This document shows, piece by piece, positions 54,987 to 63,963 of a DNA stretch of 64,000 nt. The stretch covers positions 186,001 to 250,000 of the forward strand of contig CAVUMR010000001.1 of the NCBI GenBank assembly GCA_963742715.1. The letters are read 5' to 3'. Source of the stretch: CAVUMR01 sp963742715 (GTDB taxonomy: Bacteria; Actinomycetota; Actinomycetes; Mycobacteriales; Micromonosporaceae). The position numbers and the translations under genes are program-made. Below the pieces are notes generated by a model. It did not search any database and was not told the DNA's origin. It was given only the letters and a program-made list of their open reading frames with translations. How positions within the stretch are numbered: position 1 is the stretch's first letter; the number at the start of each line of letters is the position of its first letter.

Positions 54987-56951
54987 TCAGCGACGGTCGC
55001 TGGCGAACTGCTCGAAGGCTGTGAGCGAGTCGGGGTTGACCAGGGCACCCTTCGCGGCCGCCCGGTCCGCGGGCGTACCGGTGAGGATCTTCTTGACCGG
55101 CACCTCGAGCTTCTTGCCGGACAGGGTTCGCGGCACCGCGCGTACGGCGAAGATGTCGTCCGGTACGTGCCGGGGCGACAGGGACCGGCGCAGTTCCCCG
55201 GTGATCTTCTTCCGGAGCGGATCGTCCAGCTCCAGCCCCTCGGCGAGTACGACGAACAGCAGCAGCTCGCCGGCACCACCCTCGCGATCCTCCAGGTGTA
55301 CGACCACCGAGTCGACCACCTCGTCGAGCCCCTCCACCACCGAGTAGAACTCGGCCGTACCCAGCCGCACCCCGCCGCGGTTGAGGGTGGCGTCCGACCG
55401 GCCGGTGATCGTGCAGGTACCGCGGTCGGTGATGGTGATCCAGTCCCCGTGCCGCCACACCCCCGGGTACACCGAGAAGTACGCGTCGCGGTAGCGCGAG
55501 CCGTCGCTGTCGGCCCAGAAGCCGACCGGCATGGACGGCATCGGTCGCGTGATCACCAGCTCGCCCAGCTCGCCCACCAGCGGGTTGCCCTGCGGGTCGT
55601 ACGACTCGACCTTGGCGCCGAGGCACCGGCAGGCGATCTCCCCGGCGTACACCGGCAGCAGCGGTGACCCGCCGACGAAACCGGTGCACATGTCGGTACC
55701 GCCGGACAGCGAGTCGAGTCGCAGGTCGGCGCTCACGGTGTCGTACACCCAGCGGAAGCCCTCGGCGGGAAGCGGCGCACCGGTCGAACCCAGGCCGCGC
55801 AGTGCGGACAGGTCAGCCAGGTCGGCCGGTTTGACGCCGGTCTTGCGGCAGGACAGCAGGAACGGCGCCGAGGTGCCGAAGTAGGTCATCCCCACCTCGG
55901 CCGCGAGCCGCCACATCGCGCCGAGGTCCGGGTGCGCCGGGTTGCCGTCGAACAGCACGATCGCCGCTCCCACGGCCGGCCCGGAGGCCAGGAAGTTCCA
56001 CATCATCCAGCCGGTGGTGGTGAACCAGAAGAATCGGTCGCCCGGGCCGAGATCGTGGTGCAGGGCGAGCATCTTGAGGTGTTCGAGCAGGATGCCGCCG
56101 TGCCCGTGCACGATCGGCTTCGGCAGCCCGGTGGTACCCGACGAATAGAGCACGTACAGCGGGTGGTCGAACGGCACCTGGTCGAACTCGAGCGGGCCGC
56201 TCTCGGCGAGCAGGTCCGCCCATCCGATCGCGCCGTCCGGCGTCGCGCCGGTGCCGAGGTACTCCACCGAGACCACGTGCCGCAGGCTCGGCAGCGCCGC
56301 CCGGATCGCGGCCACCTCGGCGGTACGGTCGATCGGCTTGTCTCCGTACCGGTAGCCGTCGACGGTGACCAGCACGGACGGTTCGATCTGCCGCCACCGG
56401 TCGCACACGCTGCGGGTGCCGAACTCGGGCGCACAGCTGGAGAAGGTGGCGCCGAGACTGGCCGTGGCGAGCATCAGCACCAGCGTCTCGGGGATGTTCG
56501 GCAGGTACGCGGCCACCCGGTCACCGTGCGTGACGCCGAGTTTGCGCAGCCCGACTCTGGCCCGCGCCACCTGGTCGCGCAGCTCGGCGACGGTCAGGTC
56601 GACCGGATCGCGGGTCTGCGAGCGGGAGATCACCACCGGGTCGTCGTCGGCGAGCCCGGGCGCACGCAGCACCTGCTCGGCGTAATTGAGCGTGGCACCG
56701 GGGAACCAGCGCGCCCCCGGCATGCCGTCGCCGGCGAGCGTGGCGGTCGGCGGCGACCCCGCGCTGACCTCGAAGTACTCCCAGATCGAGGACCAGAAAC
56801 CGGGCAGGTCGTCGACCGACCACTGCCAGAGGTCGCCGTAGCCGTCGAAGGACAGCCCGCGCCGCTCCCGCAGCCAGCGCAGGTAGTCACCGACCCGGGA
56901 TTTCTCCCGTACGTCGGCCGGCGGCGCCCACAGCACCTCACCAGCGGTCAT
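54987..56951 (-). CDS. Acetoacetate-CoA ligase
   Basis: A 654-residue adenylate-forming enzyme that activates acetoacetate. ATG 56949-56951 follows GAGGGGAGC. Residues 15-60 are the AACS-type cap (FDGYGDLWQWSVDDLPGFWSSIWEYFEV). The P-loop is YVLYSSGTTGLPKPIVHGHGG; then FFWFTTTGWMMWNFLASG, LDSLSGGTDMCTGFVGGSP, the A7/A8 motif TGRSDATLNRGGVRLGTAEFY and the catalytic Lys near the end in RTLSGKKLEVPVKKIL. It supports use of ketone bodies or poly-hydroxybutyrate products. Next to thioesterase and acyl-CoA dehydrogenase genes. Confidence 0.94.
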   Translation of the reverse strand: MTAGEVLWAPPADVREKSRVGDYLRWLRERRGLSFDGYGDLWQWSVDDLPGFWSSIWEYFEVSAGSPPTATLAGDGMPGARWFPGATLNYAEQVLRAPGLADDDPVVISRSQTRDPVDLTVAELRDQVARARVGLRKLGVTHGDRVAAYLPNIPETLVLMLATASLGATFSSCAPEFGTRSVCDRWRQIEPSVLVTVDGYRYGDKPIDRTAEVAAIRAALPSLRHVVSVEYLGTGATPDGAIGWADLLAESGPLEFDQVPFDHPLYVLYSSGTTGLPKPIVHGHGGILLEHLKMLALHHDLGPGDRFFWFTTTGWMMWNFLASGPAVGAAIVLFDGNPAHPDLGAMWRLAAEVGMTYFGTSAPFLLSCRKTGVKPADLADLSALRGLGSTGAPLPAEGFRWVYDTVSADLRLDSLSGGTDMCTGFVGGSPLLPVYAGEIACRCLGAKVESYDPQGNPLVGELGELVITRPMPSMPVGFWADSDGSRYRDAYFSVYPGVWRHGDWITITDRGTCTITGRSDATLNRGGVRLGTAEFYSVVEGLDEVVDSVVVHLEDREGGAGELLLFVVLAEGLELDDPLRKKITGELRRSLSPRHVPDDIFAVRAVPRTLSGKKLEVPVKKILTGTPADRAAAKGALVNPDSLTAFEQFASDRR

Positions 56952-57072
56952 CGTGCGCTCCCCTCGGCAAGCTCGACAGGACACGGCCCGAACCCGCCGA
57001 CCATCTTGCCGTCCGATGACGGTGTACGGGATGGCGGCCGGCTGGTGCGGCGCCCCGATGACCAGGGGGCGG

Positions 57073-57588
57073 CTACAAGGGGCCGTGCGAGCCGCGGGAG
57101 GACAGGATGGCCTGCCGTCGCGCCAGCCGGTGGCTGCGACGGATCTCCGCCTCCCGGTACCGCTGCTGGCCCACCACGGTCTCCGGCAGTACCGGCGGGA
57201 CCTCCCGTGGCTTGCCCTCGGCGTCCACCGCCACGAAGGTCAGGTACGCGGTCGCGACCCGCGCGGGCTCGGTACCGGCCATGTCCCAGCGCTCGGCCAG
57301 CACCAGTACGCCGACCTCCATGGAGGTACGACCGGTCCAGTTGATCTGTGCTCGGGCATGTACCAGGTCGCCGACCCGTACCGGTACCAACAGCACGATT
57401 TCGTCGATCGCCGCGGTGACCGCGTTACCGCCGGAATGTCGCGCCGCGGCCGCTCCGGCCGCATCGTCGATCAACTTCATGATCACTCCACCGTGGACTG
57501 TCCCGTACAGATTGACGTCCACAGTGGACATGATGCGACTTAGCGTGACCTGGGAGAATGACGTTGGCCTACCGGCATGCCCGACCAT
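57073..57588 (-). CDS. Acyl-CoA thioesterase (hotdog fold)
   Basis: A 171-residue protein. Probable ATG 57586-57588 (MVGHAGRPTSFSQVTLSRIMS), since homology begins there; the ribosome site is weak. YGTVHGGVIMKLIDDAAGAAAARHSGGNAVTAAIDEIVLLVPVRVGDLVHARAQI is the YciA/acot12-type hotdog core with the catalytic Asp in LIDDAAG. RVATAYLTFVAVDAEGKPREVPPVLPE closes the domain. It hydrolyses acyl-CoAs to free acids. Divergent from a membrane protein gene; the start codons are about 50 bp apart. Confidence 0.9.
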   Translation of the reverse strand: MVGHAGRPTSFSQVTLSRIMSTVDVNLYGTVHGGVIMKLIDDAAGAAAARHSGGNAVTAAIDEIVLLVPVRVGDLVHARAQINWTGRTSMEVGVLVLAERWDMAGTEPARVATAYLTFVAVDAEGKPREVPPVLPETVVGQQRYREAEIRRSHRLARRQAILSSRGSHGPL

Positions 57589-57639
57589 GGCATTCACGGT
57601 ACGGTGCGGAACACACGGCACCCCGCAGTGGGAGGGGCA

Positions 57640-58413
57640 ATGCGTCATCTGTTCAGTTTTCTGGTCTCGGTGATCTTGGCACCGGTGATCTGGGTGCTCG
57701 TCGCGCTGGGCGAGACCAAGATCTTTCGGCAGCTGGCCCGCGGCCCGTTCGACCGGACCGATTTCGTCGTGCCGCTGCTGCTACTGGTCGGCGCCGGCAT
57801 CCTGATCGGGCTGATCGCGTCGACCAGGATCTCCCCGGTCGGACCGGCGGTGGTCGGGCTGGCGTTCCTCGCCCTGCAGGTGTGGTACGTCGTCGACATC
57901 CGCCAGGTGTTCGACGCGATGCCCGACTCGCTGTTCGACACGCCCCGGGCGGCCACCACTCCGCTGGACACCGGCACCGCGACCGTGCTGGGCGTACTGC
58001 TGCTGATGTCCGTACTGAGCGTGCGGCGGTGGCAGCGCTGGCCCAAGCCGCAGGCGGGCTACCAGCCCCCGGGCGCCGGTCCCGCACCAGTCGCCGGCGG
58101 TCCGGTCGGACCTGAGCCGGTCGGCGTCGGCGCGGCCAGCCGCCCCGAGCCGTACACCTTCCCGCAGCCGGGTGCCGACCGGACCGAGCGGGTCGGCGGC
58201 CTGGGCTCCGCCCTCGAGGCGCAGCCCGACACCACCAGCACCCTGCCCGCGCAGGACGAGCCCAGTTTCGGCCGGCCGCCGGGCAGCAGCGAGCCCTACC
58301 AGCCGTGGAACAGCTCGCCGCCGGCGGACAGCTCGTGGAGCAGGCCGCCGGGCAGCGACCCCACCTCGGAGTCGCGCCCGCCGGAGTCGCGCCCGCCGGA
58401 GCCGCCCCGCTGA
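57640..58413 (+). CDS. Membrane protein with Pro/Ser-rich tail
   Basis: A 257-residue protein; ATG 57640 is preceded by GGGAGGGG. Four helices lie in residues 1-140 (LFSFLVSVILAPVIWVLVALG, DFVVPLLLLVGAGILIGLIAS, VGPAVVGLAFLALQVWYVVDI, TATVLGVLLLMSVLSVRRW). The following 115 residues are disordered, with PPGSDP/SRPPES repeats at the end. Family not recognised; the arrangement recalls other actinobacterial membrane proteins with long cytoplasmic tails. Convergent with the acyl-CoA dehydrogenase, 9 bp between stops. Confidence 0.7.
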   Translation: MRHLFSFLVSVILAPVIWVLVALGETKIFRQLARGPFDRTDFVVPLLLLVGAGILIGLIASTRISPVGPAVVGLAFLALQVWYVVDIRQVFDAMPDSLFDTPRAATTPLDTGTATVLGVLLLMSVLSVRRWQRWPKPQAGYQPPGAGPAPVAGGPVGPEPVGVGAASRPEPYTFPQPGADRTERVGGLGSALEAQPDTTSTLPAQDEPSFGRPPGSSEPYQPWNSSPPADSSWSRPPGSDPTSESRPPESRPPEPPR

Positions 58414-58422
58414 GCCGCTCGG

Positions 58423-59598
58423 TCAGCGCAGGAGTTGCCGGGCCATGACCACCCGCTGTACCTGGTTCGTACCCTCGTAGATCTGGGTGATCTTGGCGTC
58501 CCGCATCATCCGCTCGACCGGATAGTCCTTGGTGTAGCCGTACCCGCCGAGAAGCTGGACCGCGTCGGTGGTGATCTCCATGGCCGCGTCCGACGCGAAG
58601 CACTTCGCGGCCGCGCCGTAGAAGGTCAGGTCCGCGTCGCCACGCTCGGACTTCGCCGCGGCCACATACGTGAGCTGCCGCGCGGCCGCCAGCTTCATGC
58701 CCATGTCGGCGAGCATGAACTGCAGCCCCTGGAACTCGGCGATCGGCTTGCCGAACTGCTGCCGCTCCCGCACGTACCCGAGCGCGTAGTCGAGTGCGCC
58801 CTGGGCGATGCCGATCGCCTGGGCGGCGATCGTCACCCGGGTGTGGTCGAGCGTGCGCATGGCGAGCCGGAAGCCCTCGCCCTCGGCACCGATCATTCGC
58901 GACCCGGGAATCCGGACGTTGTCGAAGTACACCTCGCGGGTGGGTGAGCCCTTGATCCCGAGCTTCTTCTCCGGTGCGCCGAAGCTCACCCCCGGATCGG
59001 ACTTCTCCACCACGAACGCGGTGATGCCGCGGGACCGGGCGGTCGGGTCGGTGACCGCGAACACCGTGTAGTACTCCGACACCCCGGCGTTGGTGATCCA
59101 GCGCTTGACCCCGTTGAGCACCCAGTCGTCGCCGTCCCGGACGGCCCGGGTCTTCATCGCGGCCGCGTCGCTGCCGGCCTCGGGCTCGGACAGGCAGTAC
59201 GAGAACATCGCGTCCCCGGCGGCCACCGGAGGCAGGTACCGCTGCTTCACCGAAGCCGAGCCGTCCAGCAGCAGGGGCATGGTGCCGAGCTTGTTCACGG
59301 CCGGTACCAGCGACGATGCCGCGCAGGCCCGGGCCACTTCCTCGATCACGATCGCGGTGGCCAGCGCGTCCGCGCCGGCTCCGCCGTACTCCACCGGAAT
59401 GTGCGGCGCGTGGAAGTCGGCGGCGCGCAGCGCGTCGTACGACGCCTGCGGGAACTCGGAGCGCTGGTCCGCCTCGGCGGCGTGCGGCGCGACCTTGTCG
59501 TCACACACGGCGCGGACGGCCTCGCGGATCGCCTGGTGATCCGGCGACAGCTGGTACAGGTCGAAGTCGCCGGGGCTCCCCGGTCCGGATCCGGTCAT
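58423..59598 (-). CDS. Acyl-CoA dehydrogenase (FadE25 type)
   Basis: A 391-residue flavoprotein for beta-oxidation. ATG 59596-59598. MFSYCLSEPEAGSDAAAMKTRA and WITNAGVSEYYTVFAV bind FAD; RVTIAAQAIGIAQGALDYALGYVRERQQFGKPIAEFQGLQFMLADM and the catalytic Glu375 in QIYEGTNQVQRVVMARQLL place it in the short/medium-chain group. It is the positional equivalent of Rv3274c, close to purE. The 295 bp upstream, shared with the divergent UDP-glucose dehydrogenase, hold both promoters but no gene I can support. Confidence 0.95.
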   Translation of the reverse strand: MTGSGPGSPGDFDLYQLSPDHQAIREAVRAVCDDKVAPHAAEADQRSEFPQASYDALRAADFHAPHIPVEYGGAGADALATAIVIEEVARACAASSLVPAVNKLGTMPLLLDGSASVKQRYLPPVAAGDAMFSYCLSEPEAGSDAAAMKTRAVRDGDDWVLNGVKRWITNAGVSEYYTVFAVTDPTARSRGITAFVVEKSDPGVSFGAPEKKLGIKGSPTREVYFDNVRIPGSRMIGAEGEGFRLAMRTLDHTRVTIAAQAIGIAQGALDYALGYVRERQQFGKPIAEFQGLQFMLADMGMKLAAARQLTYVAAAKSERGDADLTFYGAAAKCFASDAAMEITTDAVQLLGGYGYTKDYPVERMMRDAKITQIYEGTNQVQRVVMARQLLR

Positions 59599-59893
59599 CT
59601 ACGCTCAATCCCTCCATCCGCAACCATCGCGGACCTGTGGACGTGTCAAGGTGTGTGCCGACCGGGTATGACGCACTTCGGACCTGCCGGCACGAGTCGA
59701 GGATATCCGCCGGTACGCTGAGCGCCGCCGCCATGTGAACCTACGAGGGTCTATCCTCGCCCCCAGGGTGTCTCAGTCCGGTAGAGGCGGGATCGACCGG
59801 AGCGCACCGAATGCGCGGATGACACGAAATATCCGAAAAGACTCGACGCTTGGATCGCAGCAGCGCGAGCGCTTCGTTGGAGTGGAGATCGGC

Positions 59894-61327
59894 GTGACCG
59901 TCCAGTACCCAAGCACCTCGGCCGTACAGCCGCAGTCGACGGTGGCCCCGCCGTCCGGTGCACCGCGCCCCAGGCTGACCTTCATCGGTACGGGATATCT
60001 CGGTGCGACGTACGCGATCTGCTTCGCCGAACTGGGCTACGAGGTCCTCGGCGTGGACGTCGACGAGGCGAAGATCTCGAAGTTCGCCGGCGGCGAGGTC
60101 GCGTTCCACGAGCCCGGGCTGGACGAGCTGCTCCGCCGCAATCTCGCGACCGGTCGGCTCCGCTTCACCACCGACTACGCCGAGGCCGCCGAGTTCGGCG
60201 ACATCCACTTCATCTGTGTCGGTACGCCGCAGCGCGACGGCAGCATGGGCGCCGACCTGACCTACGTCGAGTCGGCCGTCACGGCGCTGTCGCGCAACCT
60301 GCGCCGCAAGGCGCTGATCGTGGGCAAGTCCACCGTCCCGGTGGGCACCGCCGACTGGGTCGAGATGCTGGCCCGCAAGCACGCCCCGCCGGAGACCGAG
60401 GTCGAGGTCGCCTGGAGCCCCGAGTTCCTGCAGGAGGGCTTCGCGGTCGAGGACGTACTGCGGCCCAACCGGATCGTGTTCGGGGTCAAGAGCGACTGGT
60501 CGCGCAGCCTGCTCTACTCCGCCCACAAGGGCGTGTTCGAGCTGGCCGCCGCCGAGGACCGCGAGGTGCCGGTGGTGGTCTGTGACTTCGCCACCGCGGA
60601 GCTGGTGAAGGTCGCCGCGAACGCGTTCCTGGCCACCAAGATCTCGTTCATCAACGCGATGGCCGACGTCTGCGAGGCGACCAGCGCCGACGTCACCCTG
60701 CTGGCCAAGGCGATCGGGTACGACGACCGGATCGGCAACAAGTTCCTGCGCGCCGGCATCGGCTTCGGTGGGGGCTGTCTGCCCAAGGACATCCGCGCCT
60801 TCCAGGCCCGCGCCTCCGAGTTGGGCATCGGTGAGGCGCTGCGCTTCCTGCACGAGGTGGATCTGATCAACCAGCGCCGGCGTACCCGGGTCGTGACGAT
60901 CGCGGCGCAGATGCTCGACCGCCCCTCCACCCCGGCCGGTCCGGACCTGTCCGGCATGAAGATCGCGGTGCTCGGTGCGGCCTTCAAGCCCAACTCCGAC
61001 GATGTACGGGACTCCCCCGCGCTCGCCGTGGCCGCCATGCTCGCCAACGCGGGCGCGGAAGTGGCCGTGTACGACCCGGAGGGCATGGAGAACGCCCGCC
61101 GCGACCTGCCCACCGTGACGTACTCCCGCAGCCTCGCCGACGCGGTCGACAACGCCGAGCTCGTGTGCGTACTGACCGCGTGGGAGGAGTTCCGGCACGC
61201 CGACCCGTCCACGCTGGGCGAGCGGGTCGCCGGAAAGCGCGTGATCGACGGCATGAACTGCCTGGACTCGAGCATGTGGATGGCGGCCGGCTGGGAGTAC
61301 CGCGGCATGGGCCGCCCGCTCATGTAG
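59894..61327 (+). CDS. UDP-glucose 6-dehydrogenase
   Basis: A 477-residue NAD-dependent enzyme. GTG 59894 has GGAGTGGAG about seven bases upstream; an open frame extends further 5' without homology. LTFIGTGYLGATYAICFAELGYEVLGVDVDE is the Rossmann motif, FICVGTPQRDGS and GKSTVPVGTA follow, with VAWSPEFLQEGFAVEDVLRPNRIVFG and the catalytic Cys295 in GFGGGCLPKDIRAF. LGAAFKPNSDDVRDSPALAVA lies in the C-terminal domain. It oxidises UDP-glucose to UDP-glucuronate for envelope glycans. GDP-mannose dehydrogenase is a less likely alternative. Confidence 0.92.
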   Translation: MTVQYPSTSAVQPQSTVAPPSGAPRPRLTFIGTGYLGATYAICFAELGYEVLGVDVDEAKISKFAGGEVAFHEPGLDELLRRNLATGRLRFTTDYAEAAEFGDIHFICVGTPQRDGSMGADLTYVESAVTALSRNLRRKALIVGKSTVPVGTADWVEMLARKHAPPETEVEVAWSPEFLQEGFAVEDVLRPNRIVFGVKSDWSRSLLYSAHKGVFELAAAEDREVPVVVCDFATAELVKVAANAFLATKISFINAMADVCEATSADVTLLAKAIGYDDRIGNKFLRAGIGFGGGCLPKDIRAFQARASELGIGEALRFLHEVDLINQRRRTRVVTIAAQMLDRPSTPAGPDLSGMKIAVLGAAFKPNSDDVRDSPALAVAAMLANAGAEVAVYDPEGMENARRDLPTVTYSRSLADAVDNAELVCVLTAWEEFRHADPSTLGERVAGKRVIDGMNCLDSSMWMAAGWEYRGMGRPLM

Positions 61328-61353
61328 TTCGGTACCACCGCTAGTCAGACGTC

Positions 61354-61385
61354 AAGGGGCGCCGGCCGGATGGCCGGCGCCCCTT
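61354..61385. terminator. Bidirectional stem-loop terminator
   Basis: Perfect 14-bp arms AAGGGGCGCCGGCC/GGCCGGCGCCCCTT with a GGAT loop, between convergent UDP-glucose dehydrogenase and protease genes. The terminal AA/TT adds a short tail on each strand. Confidence 0.9.
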
Positions 61386-61407
61386 CGTCGTACTCGGAAC
61401 GGGCCAG

Positions 61408-62103
61408 TCAGAGGAGGGTCAGGCCGTACGCCGAGAGGATCTCGGCGAGCGGCTGGAAGAACAGCTCGCCGCCGCTGGAGCAGTTCCCGCTCCCGCCGAC
61501 CACGATGCCGATCGCCTTGTCGCCGGAGTAGACCGGCGCGCCGCTGTCGCCGGCCTCGGTGCAGATGTTCGCGCTGCCGAGCCCGTACACGGTGCCCTCG
61601 GGGTAGTTCACGGTCTGGTTCAGCCCGGTCACCGTGCCGCAGTGCACGCCGGTGACGCGGCTGACAATGCAGACCGTCGCGCCGACGGTCGCCGTACCGA
61701 CGCCGGTGATCTTGATGACTCCGCCGGAATGGATGATGCCGGGCTGCGGGTCCCAGTAGTCCGGGTCGGCGATCTGGATCAGCCCGTAGTCGTTCCCGGG
61801 GAAGCTGGACCCGGTGGTCGAGCCGAGGTAGTGCCCGCCGATGTACCAGTCGGACGCCGCCGAGGTGCAGTGGCCGGCGGTGATCACGTAGTAGTTCGGG
61901 CCGCTGTAGGCGAGGTACGAGGCGATGCAGTGGTAACCGCTGCCGCTGGTCATGTCCTCACCGGCATGCAGCGGTGGAGCCGTCCTGATCCGACCGGCCG
62001 AGGTGCCTGCGTCGGCCGCCTGTGCGGCGGTCGGTACCAGCAGGCTGCCGAGGGCCAGGACGGCCAGCATCAACAGCCGGAGGGTGGAACGCGCAGAGGA
62101 CAT
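61408..62103 (-). CDS. Secreted trypsin-like (S1) serine protease
   Basis: A 231-residue exported protease. ATG 62101-62103 follows AGGAGA. Sec signal peptide, residues 1-30 (LLMLAVLALGSLLVPTAAQA). Catalytic triad: His78 (ITAGHC), Asp105 (GNDYGLIQI), Ser187 (EAGDSGAPVYSG). Likely disulfides C59-C79 and C145-C155, plus C181 with a later Cys. It resembles small streptogrisin/alpha-lytic-type S1 proteases but has only a short pro-region of about 20 residues, so it may need no long foldase propeptide. Confidence 0.9.
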   Translation of the reverse strand: MSSARSTLRLLMLAVLALGSLLVPTAAQAADAGTSAGRIRTAPPLHAGEDMTSGSGYHCIASYLAYSGPNYYVITAGHCTSAASDWYIGGHYLGSTTGSSFPGNDYGLIQIADPDYWDPQPGIIHSGGVIKITGVGTATVGATVCIVSRVTGVHCGTVTGLNQTVNYPEGTVYGLGSANICTEAGDSGAPVYSGDKAIGIVVGGSGNCSSGGELFFQPLAEILSAYGLTLL

Positions 62104-62429
62104 GCGGTTCTCCTGGATTGACGGGCGCGGGAGCTGCTGCCGCGCGGCTGATGTCGAGTGGGGCTACTTCGAGTGGGGCGACCGGGCGAGCCGACTGCGA
62201 GCGGGGTGACCGCCGAGCGCGAGTCGGACAACGACGGACATAAAACCTTTGTACGGCCAGACTGCGCCCAGGCAAAGAGTCGCGTGAACTTTTGTCAACT
62301 GTCGGTACACGCATCCCTACCGGTCGACGCGGCCCGGGCCGCGGGAGCACCCGGCCGCGGGAGTCGATCACGGCCGCGGGAGATCCATCACGGCCGCGTA
62401 GCCGGGCCGATCCGGGGCACGATTGACCT
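62104..62429. other. Intergenic region between divergent protease and CoA-binding genes
   Basis: 326 bp. It holds short direct repeats (TCGAGTGGGGC twice near 62155-62180; GGCCGCGGGAG three times near 62337-62382). An AT-richer patch at 62240-62300 contains TTGACA on the minus strand (62293-62298) that could be a -35 element for the protease; no matching -10 is clear. No gene is supported. Confidence 0.5.
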
Positions 62430-62843
62430 ATGGCACGAGGCATCCCGGAGACGATCGAGCGGGTCCTGCGGTACCAGACCTGGGCAGTGGTCGGGCTGAC
62501 CGGCAACCCCAGCCGGCCCGCCCTCGGAGTGGCGCGCTTCCTCGCGCAACGCGGCAAGACGGTCATCGCGATCAACCCCGCCGGTACATCGGTTGACGGG
62601 TGGCCCGGCTACCGGACGCTCGCCGAGGTCGACGTACCGATCGACGTGGTGGACATCTTCCGGCGGTCCGACTGCGCCGGCGCCCACGTGGACGAGGCCA
62701 TCGCCGCCGGAGCCAAGGCGGTGTGGCTGCAACTCGACGTGATCGACGAAGCGGCTGCCGACCGTGCCGCCGCGGCCGGTCTGGACGTGGTGATGGATCA
62801 CTGCCCGGCGATCGAGTGGGCGGCGCACGGCCGCGCGTCCTGA
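62430..62843 (+). CDS. CoA-binding domain protein (YccU type)
   Basis: A 137-residue Rossmann-fold protein. ATG 62430. ETIERVLRYQTWAVVGLTGNPSRPALGVARFLAQRGKTVIAINPAG, then LAEVDVPIDVVDIFRRSD, GAKAVWLQLDVIDEAAADRAAAAGLDVVMDHCPAIEW: the CoA_binding_2 family. Such proteins bind CoA or related nucleotides; a physiological role is not established. Stands alone and converges on the gene at 63032. Confidence 0.9.
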   Translation: MARGIPETIERVLRYQTWAVVGLTGNPSRPALGVARFLAQRGKTVIAINPAGTSVDGWPGYRTLAEVDVPIDVVDIFRRSDCAGAHVDEAIAAGAKAVWLQLDVIDEAAADRAAAAGLDVVMDHCPAIEWAAHGRAS

Positions 62844-62853
62844 TCCGGTACCC

Positions 62854-62893
62854 ATCGCCCAACCGGGCCAGGTCGCTTGCGGCGGTGGGCGAT
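62854..62893. terminator. Weak candidate terminator
   Basis: Arms ATCGCCCA and TGGGCGAT (8 bp) with a 24-nt loop just beyond the CoA-binding gene stop. The rest of 62844-63031 shows no gene. Confidence 0.35.
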
Positions 62894-63031
62894 CGGCCCT
62901 AGCTCGGCCCCATCAGAGATCACATCACGGGACAAGCACAAAGCTGCGCCCGAAGGCTACGAAGACCCGCTAGCAACACGCTCCGAGGCCGACCGAGGCT
63001 CGTTGCCCGCGCACCACGAAGCTTGTACCGG

Positions 63032-63331
63032 TCAGACGGGATCGGTGAACGAGATCGGCTTGCCGGTGGCGTGGGCATATGCGATCTCCCTGCTCGTGGA
63101 CTCGCCGATATACCCGCCGGGGTTGACGACCAGAACCCGGTCAGCCAGATCGATCTTGCGCAGGTGGAGGGCGTCCAGCGCGGTCTTCTGCTCGTTGGTG
63201 ATCAACTCGTCTGCTTCGCCTGGCGCGACGACGATGACACCGGCGAAGGTCAGATCACGGTTCGCCGCACGCATCTCGTCCACGAACCGGGCAGAGCCAC
63301 AGATGCAGACAATCTCAGGTCGGTCGGGCAC
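63032..63331 (-). CDS. Nucleoside 2-deoxyribosyltransferase-like/DUF4406-type protein
   Basis: A 99-residue protein: MPDRPEIVCICGSARFVDEMRAANRDLTFAGVIVVAPG, then LDALHLRKIDLADRVLVVNPGGYIGESTSREIAYAHATGKPISF. The CGSxRF start and NPGGYIGESTxxEIAYA end define a small Rossmann-like family related to nucleoside deoxyribosyltransferases, often phage- or island-borne. Its start overlaps the 3' end of purE by 17 bases, and base composition is a little less GC-rich than its neighbours, suggesting insertion by transfer. Function unproven. Confidence 0.75.
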   Translation of the reverse strand: MPDRPEIVCICGSARFVDEMRAANRDLTFAGVIVVAPGEADELITNEQKTALDALHLRKIDLADRVLVVNPGGYIGESTSREIAYAHATGKPISFTDPV

Positions 63332-63884
63332 GGCCCAGTCCTTCGCCAGCTTCCTTCAGCAACACGGCAGCTTCCTTTGGACGCAGGCTCGTCCGCAACG
63401 CCGCGTCCTTGTCGGCGACCAGCTGCTCCAGCTCGTGCTGGTACACCCTCATCTGGTCCACCAGCTCCGGATCCGCGATGCCGAGCATCCGGACGGCGAG
63501 CAGGCCGGCATTGCGGGCTCCGCCCACCGACACGGTCGCGACCGGGACCCCGGCCGGCATCTGCACGATCGACAGCAGCGAGTCCAAGCCGTCGAGGTAC
63601 TTCAGCGGCACCGGTACCCCGATGACCGGTAGCGGCGTGGCGGCGGCCACCATGCCGGGCAGGTGCGCCGCCCCACCCGCGCCAGCGATGATCACCCGCA
63701 GGCCACGGCCGGCCGCGTCCCCGGCGTAGTCGAGCATCCCCCGCGGCGTGCGGTGCGCGGACACCACCCGCGCCTCGTGCGGTACGCCGAACTCATCCAA
63801 CGCCTCGACGGCGGCCCGCATGACCGGCCAGTCGGAGTCGCTGCCCATGATGACTCCGACCAGCGGAGTCGTCGTGTCCGTCAC
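63315..63884 (-). CDS. purE: N5-carboxyaminoimidazole ribonucleotide mutase
   Basis: A 189-residue purine-biosynthesis enzyme that moves the carboxyl group from N5 to C4. GTG 63882-63884 follows AAGGAG. VGVIMGSDSDWPVM (substrate loop), VVSAHRTPRGMLDYA with the catalytic His, IIAGAGGAAHLPGMVAAATPLPVIGVPV, and VATVSVGGARNAGLLAVRMLG are canonical. The C-terminus, DAALRTSLRPKEAAVLLKEAGEGLGRARPT, is longer than the usual 160-175-residue form and overlaps the next gene. It may have been altered by the insertion there. Equivalent to Rv3275c. Confidence 0.95.
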   Translation of the reverse strand: MTDTTTPLVGVIMGSDSDWPVMRAAVEALDEFGVPHEARVVSAHRTPRGMLDYAGDAAGRGLRVIIAGAGGAAHLPGMVAAATPLPVIGVPVPLKYLDGLDSLLSIVQMPAGVPVATVSVGGARNAGLLAVRMLGIADPELVDQMRVYQHELEQLVADKDAALRTSLRPKEAAVLLKEAGEGLGRARPT

Positions 63885-63893
63885 CTGGTCTCC

Positions 63894-63947
63894 TTGTTCG
63901 CGACTGCGCGGCTCCGCTTCTTGTTCGTGAGTTCGGGGCTCCGCTTC
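63894..63947. repeat. 27-bp imperfect direct repeat between purK and purE
   Basis: TTGTTCGCGACTGCGCGGC at 63894 onward and TTGTTCGTGAGTTCGGGGC at 63921 onward are adjacent copies, both ending GCTCCGCTTC. Intergenic. Confidence 0.75.
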
Positions 63948-63963
63948 GCTGCACTCCTCCCGC

